Of a DNA stretch of 64,000 bases, positions 45,008 through 56,756 are shown one piece after another. The position numbers and the translations under genes were made by a program. The stretch spans positions 3,331,501-3,395,500 of the forward strand of contig NZ_CP108393.1 of the NCBI RefSeq assembly GCF_035961655.1, given 5' to 3'. This DNA is from Streptomyces sp. NBC_01317 (GTDB lineage Bacteria; Actinomycetota; Actinomycetes; Streptomycetales; Streptomycetaceae). The notes below the pieces were generated by a model. It was not told the DNA's origin. It searched no databases and was given only the letters and a program-made list of their open reading frames with translations. How positions within the stretch are numbered: the stretch's first letter is position 1; the number at the start of each line of letters is the position of its first letter.

Positions 45008-46366
45008 TCAGCCCAGCGCCGACTTCACCACGTCCGCCAGCCGCCCCGCCACCGACCGCGCCTGCTCGATGTCGGCCGCCTCCACCATCACCCGTACCAG
45101 CGGCTCCGTACCCGAGGAGCGCAGCAGGACCCGGCCGGTGGAGCCCAGTTCCGCCTCGGCCTCGGCGACGGCGGTCGCCAGGTCAGGGGAGGTGTGCACC
45201 CGCGCCTTGTCGACGTCGGGGACGTTCACGAGCACCTGCGGCAGCCGGTGCATGACGGCCGCGAGGTCGGCGAGCGTACGGCCGGTCGCGGCGACGCGCG
45301 CCGCCAGCATCAGGCCGGTCAGCGTGCCGTCGCCGGTCGTCGCGTGGTCCAGGACGATGACATGGCCGGACTGCTCGCCGCCGAGCGCGTAGCCGTGCTC
45401 CTTCATCGACTCCAGGACGTACCGGTCGCCGACGGCGGTCTCCACCAGGTGGATGCCCTCCCGCTCCATCGCGATCTTGAAGCCGAGGTTGGACATGACC
45501 GTGCCGACCACCGCGTCCCCGCGCAGCGTGCCGGCCTCCCGCATGGCCAGGGCCAGCACGGCGAGGATCTGGTCGCCGTCGACCTCCTCGCCCGCCGCGT
45601 CCACGGCGAGGCAGCGGTCCGCGTCGCCGTCGTGCGCGATGCCGAGGTCCGCGCCGTGCTCGACCACGGCGGCCCTGAGCAGGTCCAGGTGGGTGGAGCC
45701 GCACCCGTCGTTGATGTTCAGCCCGTCCGGCTCGGCGCCGATGGTGATGACCTCGGCCCCGGCGCGCGCGAACGCCTCGGGCGAGACCCGGGCGGCGGCG
45801 CCGTGCGCCTCGTCGAGGACGACCTTGAGGCCGTCGAGCCGGTTCGGCAGGACGCCGATGAGGTGGGCCACGTACCGGTCGAAGCCTTCGTCGTACGAGC
45901 GGATCCGGCCGACGCCGCCACCCGTCGGGCGCTCCCACGGCTCGCCCGTGCGGTGCTGCTCGTAGATCGATTCGATACGGTCCTCCAGCTCGTCGGCCAG
46001 CTTGTGACCGCCGCGCGCGAAGAACTTGATGCCGTTGTCCGGCATGGCGTTGTGGCTCGCGGAGAGCATCACGCCGAGGTCGGCGCCCAGCACGCCGGTG
46101 AGATACGCCACCGCCGGGGTGGGCAGCACACCGACCCGCAGGACGTCCACACCGGCGCTCGCGAGCCCCGCCACCACGGCGGCCTCCAGGAATTCGCCGG
46201 AGGCGCGGGGGTCGCGGCCCACCACCGCCGTCGGCCGATGTCCCTCGAACGTCCCCACCTCGCCGAGCACATGTGCCGCCGCGACCGACAGACCGAGCGC
46301 GAGCTCCGCCGTCAGATCGGCGTTGGCGACACCGCGCACGCCGTCCGTGCCGAAGAGTCGTCCCAC
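45008..46366 (-). CDS. glmM: Phosphoglucosamine mutase GlmM
   Basis: A 452-residue enzyme converting glucosamine-6-phosphate to glucosamine-1-phosphate, next after GlmS in UDP-GlcNAc synthesis. GTG 46366 follows GGAGGGA, and the protein begins [20 protein letters not shown]. Catalytic serine is in [17 protein letters not shown], metal loop DGDADRC, sugar-specificity GGEQSGHVI, and the end shows the phosphate loop [17 protein letters not shown]. All domains are intact. The 184-bp gap upstream contains the rpsI terminator and its own promoter region. Confidence 0.97.
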   Translation of the reverse strand: MGRLFGTDGVRGVANADLTAELALGLSVAAAHVLGEVGTFEGHRPTAVVGRDPRASGEFLEAAVVAGLASAGVDVLRVGVLPTPAVAYLTGVLGADLGVMLSASHNAMPDNGIKFFARGGHKLADELEDRIESIYEQHRTGEPWERPTGGGVGRIRSYDEGFDRYVAHLIGVLPNRLDGLKVVLDEAHGAAARVSPEAFARAGAEVITIGAEPDGLNINDGCGSTHLDLLRAAVVEHGADLGIAHDGDADRCLAVDAAGEEVDGDQILAVLALAMREAGTLRGDAVVGTVMSNLGFKIAMEREGIHLVETAVGDRYVLESMKEHGYALGGEQSGHVIVLDHATTGDGTLTGLMLAARVAATGRTLADLAAVMHRLPQVLVNVPDVDKARVHTSPDLATAVAEAEAELGSTGRVLLRSSGTEPLVRVMVEAADIEQARSVAGRLADVVKSALG

Positions 46367-46487
46367 AGCTCTCCCTCCAAAAAACGCACGGAACCGTCCC
46401 GGCTCCGCACGTAAAAGCTCCGAAAACGCCAAAACCCAAAGTACTGAGCGTCTGATGCTGTTATACGCCCGAGTAGTTCAAGAAAAC

Positions 46488-46524
46488 GAACGCCCCGGCG
46501 GCACGGAGTGCCGCCGGGGCGTTC
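46488..46524 (-). terminator. Terminator of rplM-rpsI
   Basis: Perfect 17-bp stem: GAACGCCCCGGCGGCAC (46488-46504) and its complement (46508-46524) around a GGA loop, 27 bp after the rpsI stop on the minus strand, with an A/T-rich TTTTCTTGAA following. The strongest hairpin in the window. Confidence 0.9.
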
Positions 46525-46550
46525 GAAGACAGACAGACCAACCAGCGTGA

Positions 46551-47078
46551 TTAGCGCTTGCTGTACTGCGGGGCCTTACGGGCCTTCTTGAGACCGGCCT
46601 TCTTGCGCTCGACCGCACGGTCGTCACGCGAAAGGAAACCGGCCTTCTTGAGCGGGGCGCGGTTGTTGTCCTGGTCCGCCTCGTTCAACGCGCGGGCCAC
46701 GCCGAGGCGCAGGGCGCCGGCCTGACCGGAGACGCCGCCACCCGAGATACGGGCGATGACGTCGTAGCGGTTGTCGAGCTCAAGGATCTTGAAGGGGTCG
46801 TTCACTTCCTGCTGGTGCACCTTGTTCGGGAAGTAACCCTCAAGGGTGCGACCGTTGATCTTCCACTTGCCGCTGCCCGGAACGATCCGGACGCGGGCGA
46901 TGGCGTTCTTGCGGCGGCCCAGGCCGGCGGCCGGCTGGGGGTCGCCGAAGCGGGACGCCAGGGACTCGGTGGTGTACTCACCCTCGACGGGGACCTCGGA
47001 CTCGAAGGTCGTCACGGCTTCGAAGGTCTCCTCACCCTCGGCGCTCTCGACGGGGGCTTCAGTAGTGGACTCGGCCAC
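46551..47078 (-). CDS. rpsI: 30S ribosomal protein S9
   Basis: A 175-residue S9. The conserved core starts at [20 protein letters not shown] (about residue 52) and ends with the basic tail [17 protein letters not shown], whose C-terminus contacts P-site tRNA. The N-terminal 50 residues are an acidic extension typical of actinobacterial S9. It is co-transcribed with rplM, 42 bp upstream, and followed by a strong terminator. Confidence 0.98.
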   Translation of the reverse strand: MAESTTEAPVESAEGEETFEAVTTFESEVPVEGEYTTESLASRFGDPQPAAGLGRRKNAIARVRIVPGSGKWKINGRTLEGYFPNKVHQQEVNDPFKILELDNRYDVIARISGGGVSGQAGALRLGVARALNEADQDNNRAPLKKAGFLSRDDRAVERKKAGLKKARKAPQYSKR

Positions 47079-47120
47079 GATTCTCCTCAGATTTCTTTAT
47101 GTCTTAGGGGGTGGCCGGAA

Positions 47121-47564
47121 CTACTGCGCGACCTGGGTGATCTCGAACGGGACAGGCTGCTGGGCAGCGTGCGGGTGCTGGTCGCCCGCGTAGATCTTCA
47201 GCTTCGAGAGCATCTGACGACCCAGGGTGTTCTTCGGGATCATTCCCTTGATGGCCTTCTCGACGGCCTTCTCGGGGTTCTTGGCGAGGAGTTCGTCATA
47301 ACGGACGGAACGCAGGCCACCCGGGTAACCGGAGTGGCGGTACGCCATCTTCTGGGTCCGCTTGTTGCCGGACAGGTGCACCTTGTCCGCGTTGATGATG
47401 ACGACGAAGTCGCCGGTGTCAACGTGGGGGGCGTAGATCGCCTTGTGCTTACCGCGCAGAAGGTTGGCGGCAGTGGTCGCCAGACGGCCCAAGACGATGT
47501 CCTGGGCGTCGATGACGTGCCACTGGCGTGTCACATCGCCGGGCTTGGGGCTGTACGTACGCAC
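47121..47564 (-). CDS. rplM: 50S ribosomal protein L13
   Basis: A 147-residue L13 beginning at GTG 47564 with [20 protein letters not shown]. The hallmark [20 protein letters not shown] and [20 protein letters not shown] blocks are intact. First gene of the rplM-rpsI operon. The 269-bp region upstream (47565-47833) holds its promoter and leader, a dispersed repeat at 47803, and no other gene. Confidence 0.98.
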   Translation of the reverse strand: MRTYSPKPGDVTRQWHVIDAQDIVLGRLATTAANLLRGKHKAIYAPHVDTGDFVVIINADKVHLSGNKRTQKMAYRHSGYPGGLRSVRYDELLAKNPEKAVEKAIKGMIPKNTLGRQMLSKLKIYAGDQHPHAAQQPVPFEITQVAQ

Positions 47565-47802
47565 GGTCGTAGCCTTCGCTTCTTCAGTGAGTGGGAACCT
47601 GACAAGGCCACCCGGACGATCACGACAGCCATGGCGGCACAACGGGGACGCAACCCGTGTACCTGCCTCTGTCCATCGGCCCGGTGGACCGGCGTAAGGG
47701 CCCCTCGCGTGAGAACGACCAAGCCAATACGCATAACGAACCAGCAGAATACCCGGGTGCCCCCGTACGGGTCAAAACGAGGGCCGGGGCCCCTCCCGCA
47801 CG

Positions 47803-47827
47803 TGTCCTCAATCGCCGGACGGGCTTG
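47803..47827 (+). repeat. Dispersed repeat copy
   Basis: TGTCCTCAATCGCCGGACGG plus GCTTG: same core as the cluster at 28941-29621. Lies between the 3' end of the ABC-F gene and the rplM leader. Confidence 0.8.
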
Positions 47828-47833
47828 TTCTTC

Positions 47834-49462
<1,629 letters not shown>

Positions 49463-49558
49463 TGTCGGGCCCCCGGCGGCCCAGGCCCAATCGTTTTCTG
49501 CCACAGGTTCTGTCGCACGCCGGTACGAGCGGGGCTCGCCCGGCCTTAAACTCCCGGC

Positions 49559-50617
49559 ATGAGCTTTGGGCAAGGGGGACCCTCCTGGGGCAGCCCCGGT
49601 TCACCGACACCAGGACACGATCCCTACGGATCGCAGGATCCTTACGGATCACAGAGCCCGCACGGATCCCAGAACCCTCACGACCCGTACGGCACACCCG
49701 ACCCGTACGCCGCACCCGACCCGTACGCCACGCAGCGGCCCGACCCGTACGGCAGCCAGACCCCTGACCCGTACAGCGCGCAGACCCCTGACCCGTACGG
49801 CACCCAGACACCCGACTGGGCGGCGCTCGCCGACGCCTCCGCCGGCCGTGCCCGCCGTAAACGATGGCTGCTGATAGGCGGCGGAGGTCTCGCGACGGCC
49901 GCCGTCGTCGCGGTCGTCGCCTCCGTCATCGTGTCCATGAGCAGCGGTGACAGCGGTCCGAGCGCGGCCGCGAAGGCCTCCGAGGACGTGCCGTCCGCCG
50001 CCGCGACACCGAGCGCGGCGACCGATCCCGAGCCGTCCTTCCCCTCGGCGTCCCCGCTGCCTCCGCCCGACCCGAAGGACTTCGTCTCCTCCGCCGACAA
50101 GGACACCGCGCCGCTGTCCGCGGACACGCTGTTCCCCGGCGCGAAGCTGACGATGGAGGGACGCGAGTACAAGAAGGGCGCGACCACCCGTACGACCAAC
50201 TGCGCGGCCTCCGCCCAGGGCGCCCTAGGCTCGATCCTCGCCTCCAACAGCTGTGACGAGGTGATCCGCGCCACGTACAGCAAGGGCGGGGTCGCCGTCA
50301 CGATCGGCGTCGCGGTCTTCGAGAAGGAGTCCCAGGCGCTCAAGGCGAAGGGCGAGGCCAGGGACGGCATCGCCTCCCTGTCCGGGAACGGGGTCCCGAC
50401 CTTCTGCCGGGACGGCGTGATCTGCCGCAAGACCACCAACTCGTTCGGCCGGTACGTGTACTTCACGGTCGGCGGCTTCACCTCGGGCAAGGACGTCACC
50501 AAGTCCGACAAGGACGTCTTCACCACCGGTGACGACATCTCGGAGTTCACGTTCCGCCAGATCTACCAGCGCGGACGCCTCCAGGCCTCGGCGGCGGCGG
50601 TACAGCCCGAGGCGTAA
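49559..50617 (+). CDS. Membrane-anchored protein with DPYGxQ repeat head
   Basis: A 352-residue protein. Residues 20-85 are tyrosine- and proline-rich repeats of DPYGSQ/DPYATQ type (about ten units) on the cytoplasmic side. A basic stop (RARRKRWLLIGG) precedes one transmembrane helix near residue 105-125 (ATAAVVAVVASVIVSM). An Ser/Ala/Pro linker leads to an extracellular domain of about 170 residues with four cysteines (NCAAS, NSCDE, TFCRDG, VICRK), probably two disulfides. I do not recognise the outer domain. Tyr/Pro-rich heads of this kind occur in many actinobacterial membrane proteins and may mediate assembly. It is followed co-directionally by the glycosyltransferase gene. Confidence 0.8.
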   Translation: MSFGQGGPSWGSPGSPTPGHDPYGSQDPYGSQSPHGSQNPHDPYGTPDPYAAPDPYATQRPDPYGSQTPDPYSAQTPDPYGTQTPDWAALADASAGRARRKRWLLIGGGGLATAAVVAVVASVIVSMSSGDSGPSAAAKASEDVPSAAATPSAATDPEPSFPSASPLPPPDPKDFVSSADKDTAPLSADTLFPGAKLTMEGREYKKGATTRTTNCAASAQGALGSILASNSCDEVIRATYSKGGVAVTIGVAVFEKESQALKAKGEARDGIASLSGNGVPTFCRDGVICRKTTNSFGRYVYFTVGGFTSGKDVTKSDKDVFTTGDDISEFTFRQIYQRGRLQASAAAVQPEA

Positions 50618-50689
50618 GGCACGCAGGCTCCCGGCCGGGCCCCGCTGTCACACTGGGGGCCCAAGGTCGAACAGCCGGAGGCGCAGCGC

Positions 50690-53600
50690 ATGGCGGTCAG
50701 AGTCACCGTGGTGGTCCCGACGTACAACTCGGGACCGCTCATCAAACCACTGGTCGAGTCGATGCTCCGGCAGACGATGCCCCCCGAGGAGTTCGAGGTG
50801 CTCTTCGTCGACGACGGCTCGACGGACAACACCCCCGCGCAGCTGGCCGCCCTCGTCGCGGAGCACCCGAACTTCCGCTTCACCGAGATCCCCAACTCCG
50901 GCTGGCCGGGCAGGCCCCGCAACGTCGCGATCGAGCTGGCGCGCGGGGAGTACGTGCAGTTCATCGACCACGACGACCTGCTCGGCGACGAGGCGCTCCG
51001 GCGGATGTACGACCTCGGCCACGCCAACCGCTCCGACATCGTCATCGGCAAGGTCGTCAGCAACTTCCGGCTGCGCGGCATCCCGCACGCCCTGATGAGC
51101 AGGACGCGGGAGTCGTGCACCTTCGAAACGGCCCCCCTGCACGACAGCCTGACGGTCCACAAGATGTACCGGACGGCCTTCCTGCGGGAGCAGGAGATCC
51201 GGTTCCCCGTCGGGCACTTCGTCGGCGAGGACCTCCTCTTCATGGTGCCCGCCGTCTTCCGCGCGGCGTCCGTCTCCGTCGTCGGCGACTACCCCTGCTA
51301 CTACTACCTGGAGCGGGAGGACGGCGGTCACACCACCCCCGATCACCTCGATCCGGTCAGCTACAGCGGCAACCTCCGCCAGATCTTCGACGCGCTGCGC
51401 GCCGAGACCGGTCCGGGCCCGATGCGCGACAAGTGGCTGCGCCGCTTCTGGCGCGCGGACATGGTCAAGTACCTGAGCGAGCCGATCTTCCCCACGTACG
51501 GGCCGGAGCAGCGCGGCGCGCTGTTCGGCGCGCTGCGCGAGGTGGCGGAGGAGTACCTGACCGAGGAGGTGTACGAGGGGCTGGCCGGCCTGGAACGGGC
51601 CCGCGCCGCTCTCGTACGGACCGACCGGCCCGAGGCCCTGCTGGAGCTGACGGGGCGGGCGGCCGGGCTGGACGCGGATGTCCGGCTGACGTCGGCGGAG
51701 TGGCGGCGGGGGCGGCTGCTGACGCGCTTCGAGGCGCGGTTCGAGACAACTTCCGGGACAGATGGCGGGGGAACGCCTCTGACCCTCCTGCGCCGGGGCG
51801 ACCGCTATTTCCTCGACTCCTCCCTCACGGACGGCCTGGTCGAGCCCGTCGAGATCACGGACGACCTCAAGCTCTTCCGCGCGGACGTGAGCCTGCGCCA
51901 CCGGGACACCTCCGTGGTGTGGCTGCTGCCGCGCGAGATCTCCGTGTCCTTCGAGGAGGAGCCGGTACGGGAGACACCGGTACGGGATACACACGACGGG
52001 CTCAGGGACGGTGACGTCCTCGTGCGCCCCGTCGTGCGCGGCACGGTCGCCGTCGACCCGGCGCGCGCGGCGGGCGGCGGGCCGCTGGGCGACGGCGCCT
52101 GGGAGGTGCACGTACGGCTCATGGGACCGGGCCTGAACCGCTTCGGGCGCCCGGAGGCCGGGCCCGACCTCGCGCTGCCCGCCCCGGTCGTCCTCGAAGG
52201 CCTGGGCGGCCTGGAGGTCGCCGCCTCCCTGGAGGACGGGCTGACCCTGACCGTACGGACGACGGACACGCCCCCCGGCTCCCGCCCGCCCAAGGTCACC
52301 GTGGTCGTGCCGACCGAGGGGGCGGAGCCCGCCGCCGTACAGGACACGCTCGACTCGCTCACCGCGCAGACGCTCCCGGCGGCGGAGTTCGAGGTGCTCC
52401 AGGTGCCCGGGGCCGCGCGGCCCGACGGCCCCGGCGAGCACGGCACCGGCGAGTACCTGCTGTACATGCAGGCCGGCGACCGGCTGGCCGCCGACGCCCT
52501 GGAGCGGCTGTACGCGTACGGCATCGAGCACGACGCGGACATCGTCGTCGGCCGGATGGCGGGGAAGGACCGGGCGGTCCCCCGTGAGCTGTTCGTACGG
52601 GACCGGCCGCGCGCCACGTTCGCGAAGGACCCGCTGGCGGACAGCCTGACCGCCAACAAGCTCTTCCACCGCGCGTTCCTCGCCGAGCACGGCCTCCGCT
52701 TCCCGGCGGCCGGACTCCCCCTGGGCGAGCAGGCGTTCACGGCGGAGGCGTCGCTGCACGCGGGCCGTACCGCCGTGCTCGGCGGCGAGGTCTGCTACCA
52801 CTACGGGCCCAAGCCCGAGACCCCCGCCGTCCCGCACGCCGCCTTCTACGGGGCGCTGCGCGGCCTTGTGGGCACCGTGGAGGGCCTCACCGAGCCGGGG
52901 GGCACCCGGGACCGGCTGCACCGGCGCTGGCTGCGGGTGGAGCTGCTGGACCAGCTGACCGGCAAGCGTTTCCTGGAGAGGGAGGAGGACGACCGGCGGG
53001 CCCTCTTCGACGCGATCCGGGACGTCTTCCTGCACGGCGGCATCTCGGACACGGCGATCGCGGCCCTGACCGCCCCGCGCCGGGTCGCCGTCGGCCTGGT
53101 CACCGACAACCGGCTCGACGACCTGGTGGCGCTCGCCCGCTGGGAGACGTCCGTGGTGTGCCGGCCCCGGCTGGACGCGGTGTCGTGGCAGGACGACGGC
53201 ACGCTCCGGACGGCCTTCACGGCGGAACTGCTCGCCACGGAGGGCCCGTTGGGGGCCACCTCCCCGGACGAGGGACCGGCGGCGCTGGTCCCCTCGGGCC
53301 TGTCCGGCGACCTGCTCGCCCGCTTCGCCCGCGAACCGCTCACCGGCGGCGCGGCACCCGACACGGCGTCCGCCGTCGTCGTGCTCAAGGAGCGCGCGGG
53401 CGGTACCGAGTACCGGCTCACGACGGACACCACGGTCCACCACCCCGACGGCACACTCGCCGTCGCCGGAAGCGCCTCCCTCGACCCGGCCACGGCAGCG
53501 GGCGGCGCCCCGCTCCGGGACGGCGCCTGGGACCTGTACGTACGCCTCACCGCGCTCGGCTGGACGAAGACCGCCAAGCTCGGCTCGTACCGCGCCCCCG

Positions 53601-53782
53601 AGGTGCCCGAGGAGCTGACCCCCGTCCCCCACCCGACCACCCAGGACCGCCGCATCACGCCGTACTGGACCAACCCCCACCGGGACCTGGCCCTGCGCGT
53701 GGCGGCGCCCCCGGCCCCGAAGGTCCCGGCCCCCGAGCCGGGTCTCCTGAACCGCCTCGGCCGCCGTCTGCGCCGCGGCTGA
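50690..53782 (+). CDS. Tandem GT2 glycosyltransferase, second half degenerate
   Basis: A 1030-residue protein made of two similar halves. Half 1: GT2 domain VTVVVPTYNSG, then VLFVDDGSTDNTP, metal-binding DHDD at 93-96 and GED at 179-181, a helical segment, then a beta domain ending GDGAWEVHVRLMGPGLNRFG (about 450-500). Half 2 repeats this order: VTVVVPTEGAEP (about 535), QAGD at 594-597 in place of DHDD, GEQ at 679-681 in place of GED, then RDGAWDLYVRLTALGWTKTA (about 940). Half 2 therefore lacks metal and base residues and is probably inactive. First-half features resemble TarS/TagF-like polymer glycosyltransferases. It likely decorates a wall polymer; the C-terminus is basic. Confidence 0.88.
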   Translation: MAVRVTVVVPTYNSGPLIKPLVESMLRQTMPPEEFEVLFVDDGSTDNTPAQLAALVAEHPNFRFTEIPNSGWPGRPRNVAIELARGEYVQFIDHDDLLGDEALRRMYDLGHANRSDIVIGKVVSNFRLRGIPHALMSRTRESCTFETAPLHDSLTVHKMYRTAFLREQEIRFPVGHFVGEDLLFMVPAVFRAASVSVVGDYPCYYYLEREDGGHTTPDHLDPVSYSGNLRQIFDALRAETGPGPMRDKWLRRFWRADMVKYLSEPIFPTYGPEQRGALFGALREVAEEYLTEEVYEGLAGLERARAALVRTDRPEALLELTGRAAGLDADVRLTSAEWRRGRLLTRFEARFETTSGTDGGGTPLTLLRRGDRYFLDSSLTDGLVEPVEITDDLKLFRADVSLRHRDTSVVWLLPREISVSFEEEPVRETPVRDTHDGLRDGDVLVRPVVRGTVAVDPARAAGGGPLGDGAWEVHVRLMGPGLNRFGRPEAGPDLALPAPVVLEGLGGLEVAASLEDGLTLTVRTTDTPPGSRPPKVTVVVPTEGAEPAAVQDTLDSLTAQTLPAAEFEVLQVPGAARPDGPGEHGTGEYLLYMQAGDRLAADALERLYAYGIEHDADIVVGRMAGKDRAVPRELFVRDRPRATFAKDPLADSLTANKLFHRAFLAEHGLRFPAAGLPLGEQAFTAEASLHAGRTAVLGGEVCYHYGPKPETPAVPHAAFYGALRGLVGTVEGLTEPGGTRDRLHRRWLRVELLDQLTGKRFLEREEDDRRALFDAIRDVFLHGGISDTAIAALTAPRRVAVGLVTDNRLDDLVALARWETSVVCRPRLDAVSWQDDGTLRTAFTAELLATEGPLGATSPDEGPAALVPSGLSGDLLARFAREPLTGGAAPDTASAVVVLKERAGGTEYRLTTDTTVHHPDGTLAVAGSASLDPATAAGGAPLRDGAWDLYVRLTALGWTKTAKLGSYRAPEVPEELTPVPHPTTQDRRITPYWTNPHRDLALRVAAPPAPKVPAPEPGLLNRLGRRLRRG

Positions 53783-53807
53783 CACGACACGCGGCTGACA
53801 CGACAGA

Positions 53808-53833
53808 GGGGCGGGGCCCACAGGCCCCGCCCC
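53808..53833. terminator. Terminator between convergent genes
   Basis: GGGGCGGGGCC (53808-53818), loop CACA, GGCCCCGCCCC (53823-53833): perfect 11-bp stem between the glycosyltransferase and truA, usable in both directions. Confidence 0.8.
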
Positions 53834-53849
53834 ACTCCCCCGCCGTCCG

Positions 53850-53925
53850 CGCCGTCTCCCCCACCGCCCGCGCCGTCTCCCCCACCGCCCGCGCCGTCTC
53901 CCCCACCGCCCGCGCCGTCTCCCCC
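53850..53925. repeat. 21-bp tandem repeat abutting the truA stop codon
   Basis: About 3.6 copies of a 21-mer beginning CGCCGTCTCCCCCACC, ending exactly at the base before the truA stop. In minus orientation it reads GGTGGGGGAGACGGCG and lies just behind truA. Likely a variable-number repeat. Confidence 0.8.
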
Positions 53926-54786
53926 TCAGCAGCAGCTGTCGGGGGGCGCGCCGGGCAGCGTGCGCTTGTTGCGGGCCTCGCGGCTGCGGGCCGCCAGCAA
54001 CTCGTCTGCCGGGTAGCCGACTTCCTCCAGCGTGAGCCCGTGGGGCCGTACGACATGGACCGCCGAGTCCCGTACCCCCGCGGCCAGGACCTTCGCCGGC
54101 CACTCCGGCGGCCGGTGCCCGTCCCCCACGAACAGCAGCGCGCCCACCAGGGAGCGCACCATGTTGTGGCAGAAGGCGTCGGCCCGCACGGTGGCCGTGA
54201 CGATCCCGTCGTCGCCCCGCACCCACTCCAGCTTCTGGAGCGTACGGATCGTCGTCGCGCCCTCGCGCCGCTTGCAGTACGCGGCGAAGTCGTGCTCCCC
54301 GAGCAGCCCGGCCGACGCCTCGTTCATCGCGTCGACGTCCAACGGCCAGTCGTGCCACAGCACATGACCGCGCAACAGCGGATCGATCCCGCCGACGTGG
54401 TCGCCCACCCGGTAGGCGTACCGCCGGTGGACCGCCGCGAAGCGCGCGTTGAACCCGGCCGGCGCCTCCTCGGCCTTCCACACCCGGATGTCGTGCGGCA
54501 GGCGCCCCGCGAGCCGCCGCAGCAGCTTGTCCGCGTGCTCGGCCCACACGTCCTCGGGCAGGTCGACGTGCGCCACCTGCCCGCGCGCGTGCACCCCGGC
54601 GTCCGTGCGCCCGGCGACGGTCAGGTCGTACGTACGCGAGGAGCGGGTCACCGTCCGCAGCGCGTCCTCGATCTCGCCCTGGACGGTCCGCCGGGTGGCC
54701 TGCCTGGCCCACCCGGAGAAGTCCTTGCCGTCGTACGAGAGGTCCAGCCGTACCCGTACGGACCCGGCCTCCAGGTCACCGCTCAC
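53926..54786 (-). CDS. truA: tRNA pseudouridine synthase TruA
   Basis: A 286-residue enzyme converting U38-U40 of tRNA anticodon stems to pseudouridine. Catalytic Asp lies in [20 protein letters not shown]. Core blocks [20 protein letters not shown] and [19 protein letters not shown] are normal. The C-terminus ends in an unusual Cys-Cys pair (GAPPDSCC). It is the last gene behind rplQ on the minus strand, separated by a hairpin at 54834, and converges on the glycosyltransferase gene. Confidence 0.96.
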   Translation of the reverse strand: MSGDLEAGSVRVRLDLSYDGKDFSGWARQATRRTVQGEIEDALRTVTRSSRTYDLTVAGRTDAGVHARGQVAHVDLPEDVWAEHADKLLRRLAGRLPHDIRVWKAEEAPAGFNARFAAVHRRYAYRVGDHVGGIDPLLRGHVLWHDWPLDVDAMNEASAGLLGEHDFAAYCKRREGATTIRTLQKLEWVRGDDGIVTATVRADAFCHNMVRSLVGALLFVGDGHRPPEWPAKVLAAGVRDSAVHVVRPHGLTLEEVGYPADELLAARSREARNKRTLPGAPPDSCC

Positions 54787-54833
54787 GCGAAGTTCCTCCC
54801 AAGCCCCTCGGTCAACTCAGCCCCTCATGCGGA

Positions 54834-54864
54834 ACGGGCCCGCCCCCATGGGGGGCGGACCCGT
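54834..54864 (-). terminator. Hairpin between rplQ and truA
   Basis: ACGGG-C-CCGCCCCC (54834-54847) pairs with GGGGGCGG-A-CCCGT (54851-54864) with one mismatch and a short loop. It lies 30 bp after rplQ on the minus strand and probably ends or attenuates the alpha-operon transcript before truA. Confidence 0.7.
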
Positions 54865-54892
54865 CCGTCAGCCATCGGCCTGTGCGGTGTGC

Positions 54893-55432
54893 TCAGGCGT
54901 CCTTGGACTCGTCGGCCGCCTCGGCGGGCTTCGCGTCCTCGACCGGCTTGGCGTCCTCGACCGGCTTGGCGTCCTCGACGGCCTCGTCGGACGACGCGTC
55001 CTTCTTCAGGGCGTCTTCCTTGACCGCGCGCTTGGTCGCCGCCTCGGCCTCACCGGTGGCGGCCTGCGCCACGGTCAGGGCCTCGACCAGCTCGATGACC
55101 GCCATCGGGGCGTTGTCGCCACGACGGTTGCCGATCTTGGTGATGCGCGTGTAACCACCGGGGCGGTTCTCGTACCTCGGGGCGATCTCGGTGAAGAGCG
55201 TGTGCACGACGCTCTTGTCCGTGATCGACTGAAGCACCAGGCGACGGTTGTGGATGTCGCCCTTCTTCGCCTTGGTGATGAAACGCTCCGCGATCGGGCG
55301 GACACGACGGGCCTTGGCCTCGGTCGTGGTGATCTTGCCGTGCTCGAAGAGCGACTTCGCGAGGTTCGCGAGAAGCAGCTTCTCGTGCGCGGCACTGCCG
55401 CCCAGACGGGCACCCTTGGCGGGCTTCGGCAT
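54893..55432 (-). CDS. rplQ: 50S ribosomal protein L17
   Basis: A 179-residue L17. The conserved part ([20 protein letters not shown] to about residue 122) is normal. The remaining 55 residues are an acidic tail with three units of VEDAKP, coded by an 18-bp repeat. Actinobacterial L17 often has a charged tail, but the exact duplication looks recent. Last gene of the alpha operon after rpoA, from which it is separated by 174 bp containing a dispersed repeat. Confidence 0.97.
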   Translation of the reverse strand: MPKPAKGARLGGSAAHEKLLLANLAKSLFEHGKITTTEAKARRVRPIAERFITKAKKGDIHNRRLVLQSITDKSVVHTLFTEIAPRYENRPGGYTRITKIGNRRGDNAPMAVIELVEALTVAQAATGEAEAATKRAVKEDALKKDASSDEAVEDAKPVEDAKPVEDAKPAEAADESKDA

Positions 55433-55556
55433 GGTGTTACTCCTTCATATCTGCACCGGCCGTATCAGGTACCGGTGTCAGTTCCCACGGGGCGGCCGCC
55501 CCGTGGAAGTTCTCATCTCGTGCCCGCGCGGGCAGATCGAACCCGCGCGGCCACAT

Positions 55557-55581
55557 CAAGCCCGTCCGGCGATCGAGGACA
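55557..55581 (-). repeat. Dispersed repeat copy
   Basis: GCCCGTCCGGCGATCGAGGA lies between rpoA and rplQ, same core as at 28941-29621 in inverted orientation and with one substitution (ATTG to ATCG). Confidence 0.8.
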
Positions 55582-55606
55582 AAGCCTCGTCCCCGGGGCC
55601 CCGGGC

Positions 55607-56629
55607 TCAGTACTGCTCGGTCTCCACGAAACCCGCGTCCGCGTCGTCGTCCGCGCCGAACGCGTCCGCCGCGGCGGTCGGGTCGAATCCGGGCGGGCTG
55701 TCCTTGAGCGCCAGACCCATCCCGGCCAGCTTCGCCTTGACCTCGTCGATCGACTTCGCACCGAAGTTGCGGATGTCGAGCAGGTCCGCCTCGGACCGGG
55801 CCACCAGCTCGCCCACCGAGTGGATGCCCTCGCGCTTGAGGCAGTTGTACGACCGAACGGTGAGCTCCAGCTCCTCGATCGGCAGCGCCAGGTCCGCGGC
55901 CAGCGCCGCGTCCGTCGGCGACGGGCCCATGTCGATGCCCTCGGCGTCGATGTTGAGCTCGCGCGCCAGACCGAACAGCTCGACCAGCGTCTTACCGGCG
56001 GACGCCATGGCGTCACGCGGCCGCATGGCCTGCTTGGTCTCGACGTCGACGATCAGCTTGTCGAAGTCGGTGCGCTGCTCGACACGGGTCGCCTCGACCT
56101 TGTACGTGACCTTGAGCACCGGGGAGTAGATGGAGTCGACCGGGATACGGCCGATCTCCTGGCCCACCTGCTTGTTCTGGACGGCGGAGACGTAGCCGCG
56201 ACCGCGCTCGACGGTCAGCTCCATCTCCAGCTTGCCCTTGCCGTTCAGCGTCGCCAGGACGAGGTCCGGGTTGTGGACCTCGACACCGGCCGGCGGGGCG
56301 ATGTCGGCGGCGGTGACCAGGCCGGGGCCCTGCTTGCGCAGGTACATCACGACGGGCTCGTCGTGCTCCGAGGAGACGACGAGCTGCTTGATGTTGAGGA
56401 TCTGGTCGGTCACGTCCTCCTTGACGCCCGGCACGGTGGTGAACTCGTGCAGGACCCCGTCGATCCGGATGCTGGTGACAGCGGCACCGGGGATCGAGGA
56501 GAGCAGCGTACGGCGGAGGGAGTTTCCGAGGGTGTAACCGAAACCGGGCTCCAGCGGCTCGATCACGAACCGGGAGCGGTATTCGTCGACGACCTCTTCG
56601 GTCAGCGACGGGCGCTGGGCGATAAGCAT
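55607..56629 (-). CDS. rpoA: DNA-directed RNA polymerase subunit alpha
   Basis: A 340-residue RpoA from ATG 56629 ([20 protein letters not shown]). The N-terminal assembly domain includes [20 protein letters not shown]. The C-terminal domain includes [20 protein letters not shown] and [19 protein letters not shown], the DNA and activator contact surface. An acidic tail follows. Normal alpha-operon position between rpsK and rplQ. There is no rpsD in this operon, as usual in actinobacteria with rpsD elsewhere. Confidence 0.98.
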   Translation of the reverse strand: MLIAQRPSLTEEVVDEYRSRFVIEPLEPGFGYTLGNSLRRTLLSSIPGAAVTSIRIDGVLHEFTTVPGVKEDVTDQILNIKQLVVSSEHDEPVVMYLRKQGPGLVTAADIAPPAGVEVHNPDLVLATLNGKGKLEMELTVERGRGYVSAVQNKQVGQEIGRIPVDSIYSPVLKVTYKVEATRVEQRTDFDKLIVDVETKQAMRPRDAMASAGKTLVELFGLARELNIDAEGIDMGPSPTDAALAADLALPIEELELTVRSYNCLKREGIHSVGELVARSEADLLDIRNFGAKSIDEVKAKLAGMGLALKDSPPGFDPTAAADAFGADDDADAGFVETEQY

Positions 56630-56756
56630 TCTGTTGACCTTCCAGTCTTGGCACCCACTATTTGATGCCAACGGAACAAGCGTACGGGCGGCACGGCGCG
56701 AATGCGCAGTACCGCCCGCGAGTCATGCGCCACACCCCCTCGCAGGGGGCACGGAG

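Noticed and set aside
50648..54712. A 1354-codon open frame on the minus strand opposite the glycosyltransferase
   Set aside because: Arg/Gly/Val-rich without recognisable domains, and it runs through the truA gene out of frame; the plus-strand gene has clear GT2 motifs.
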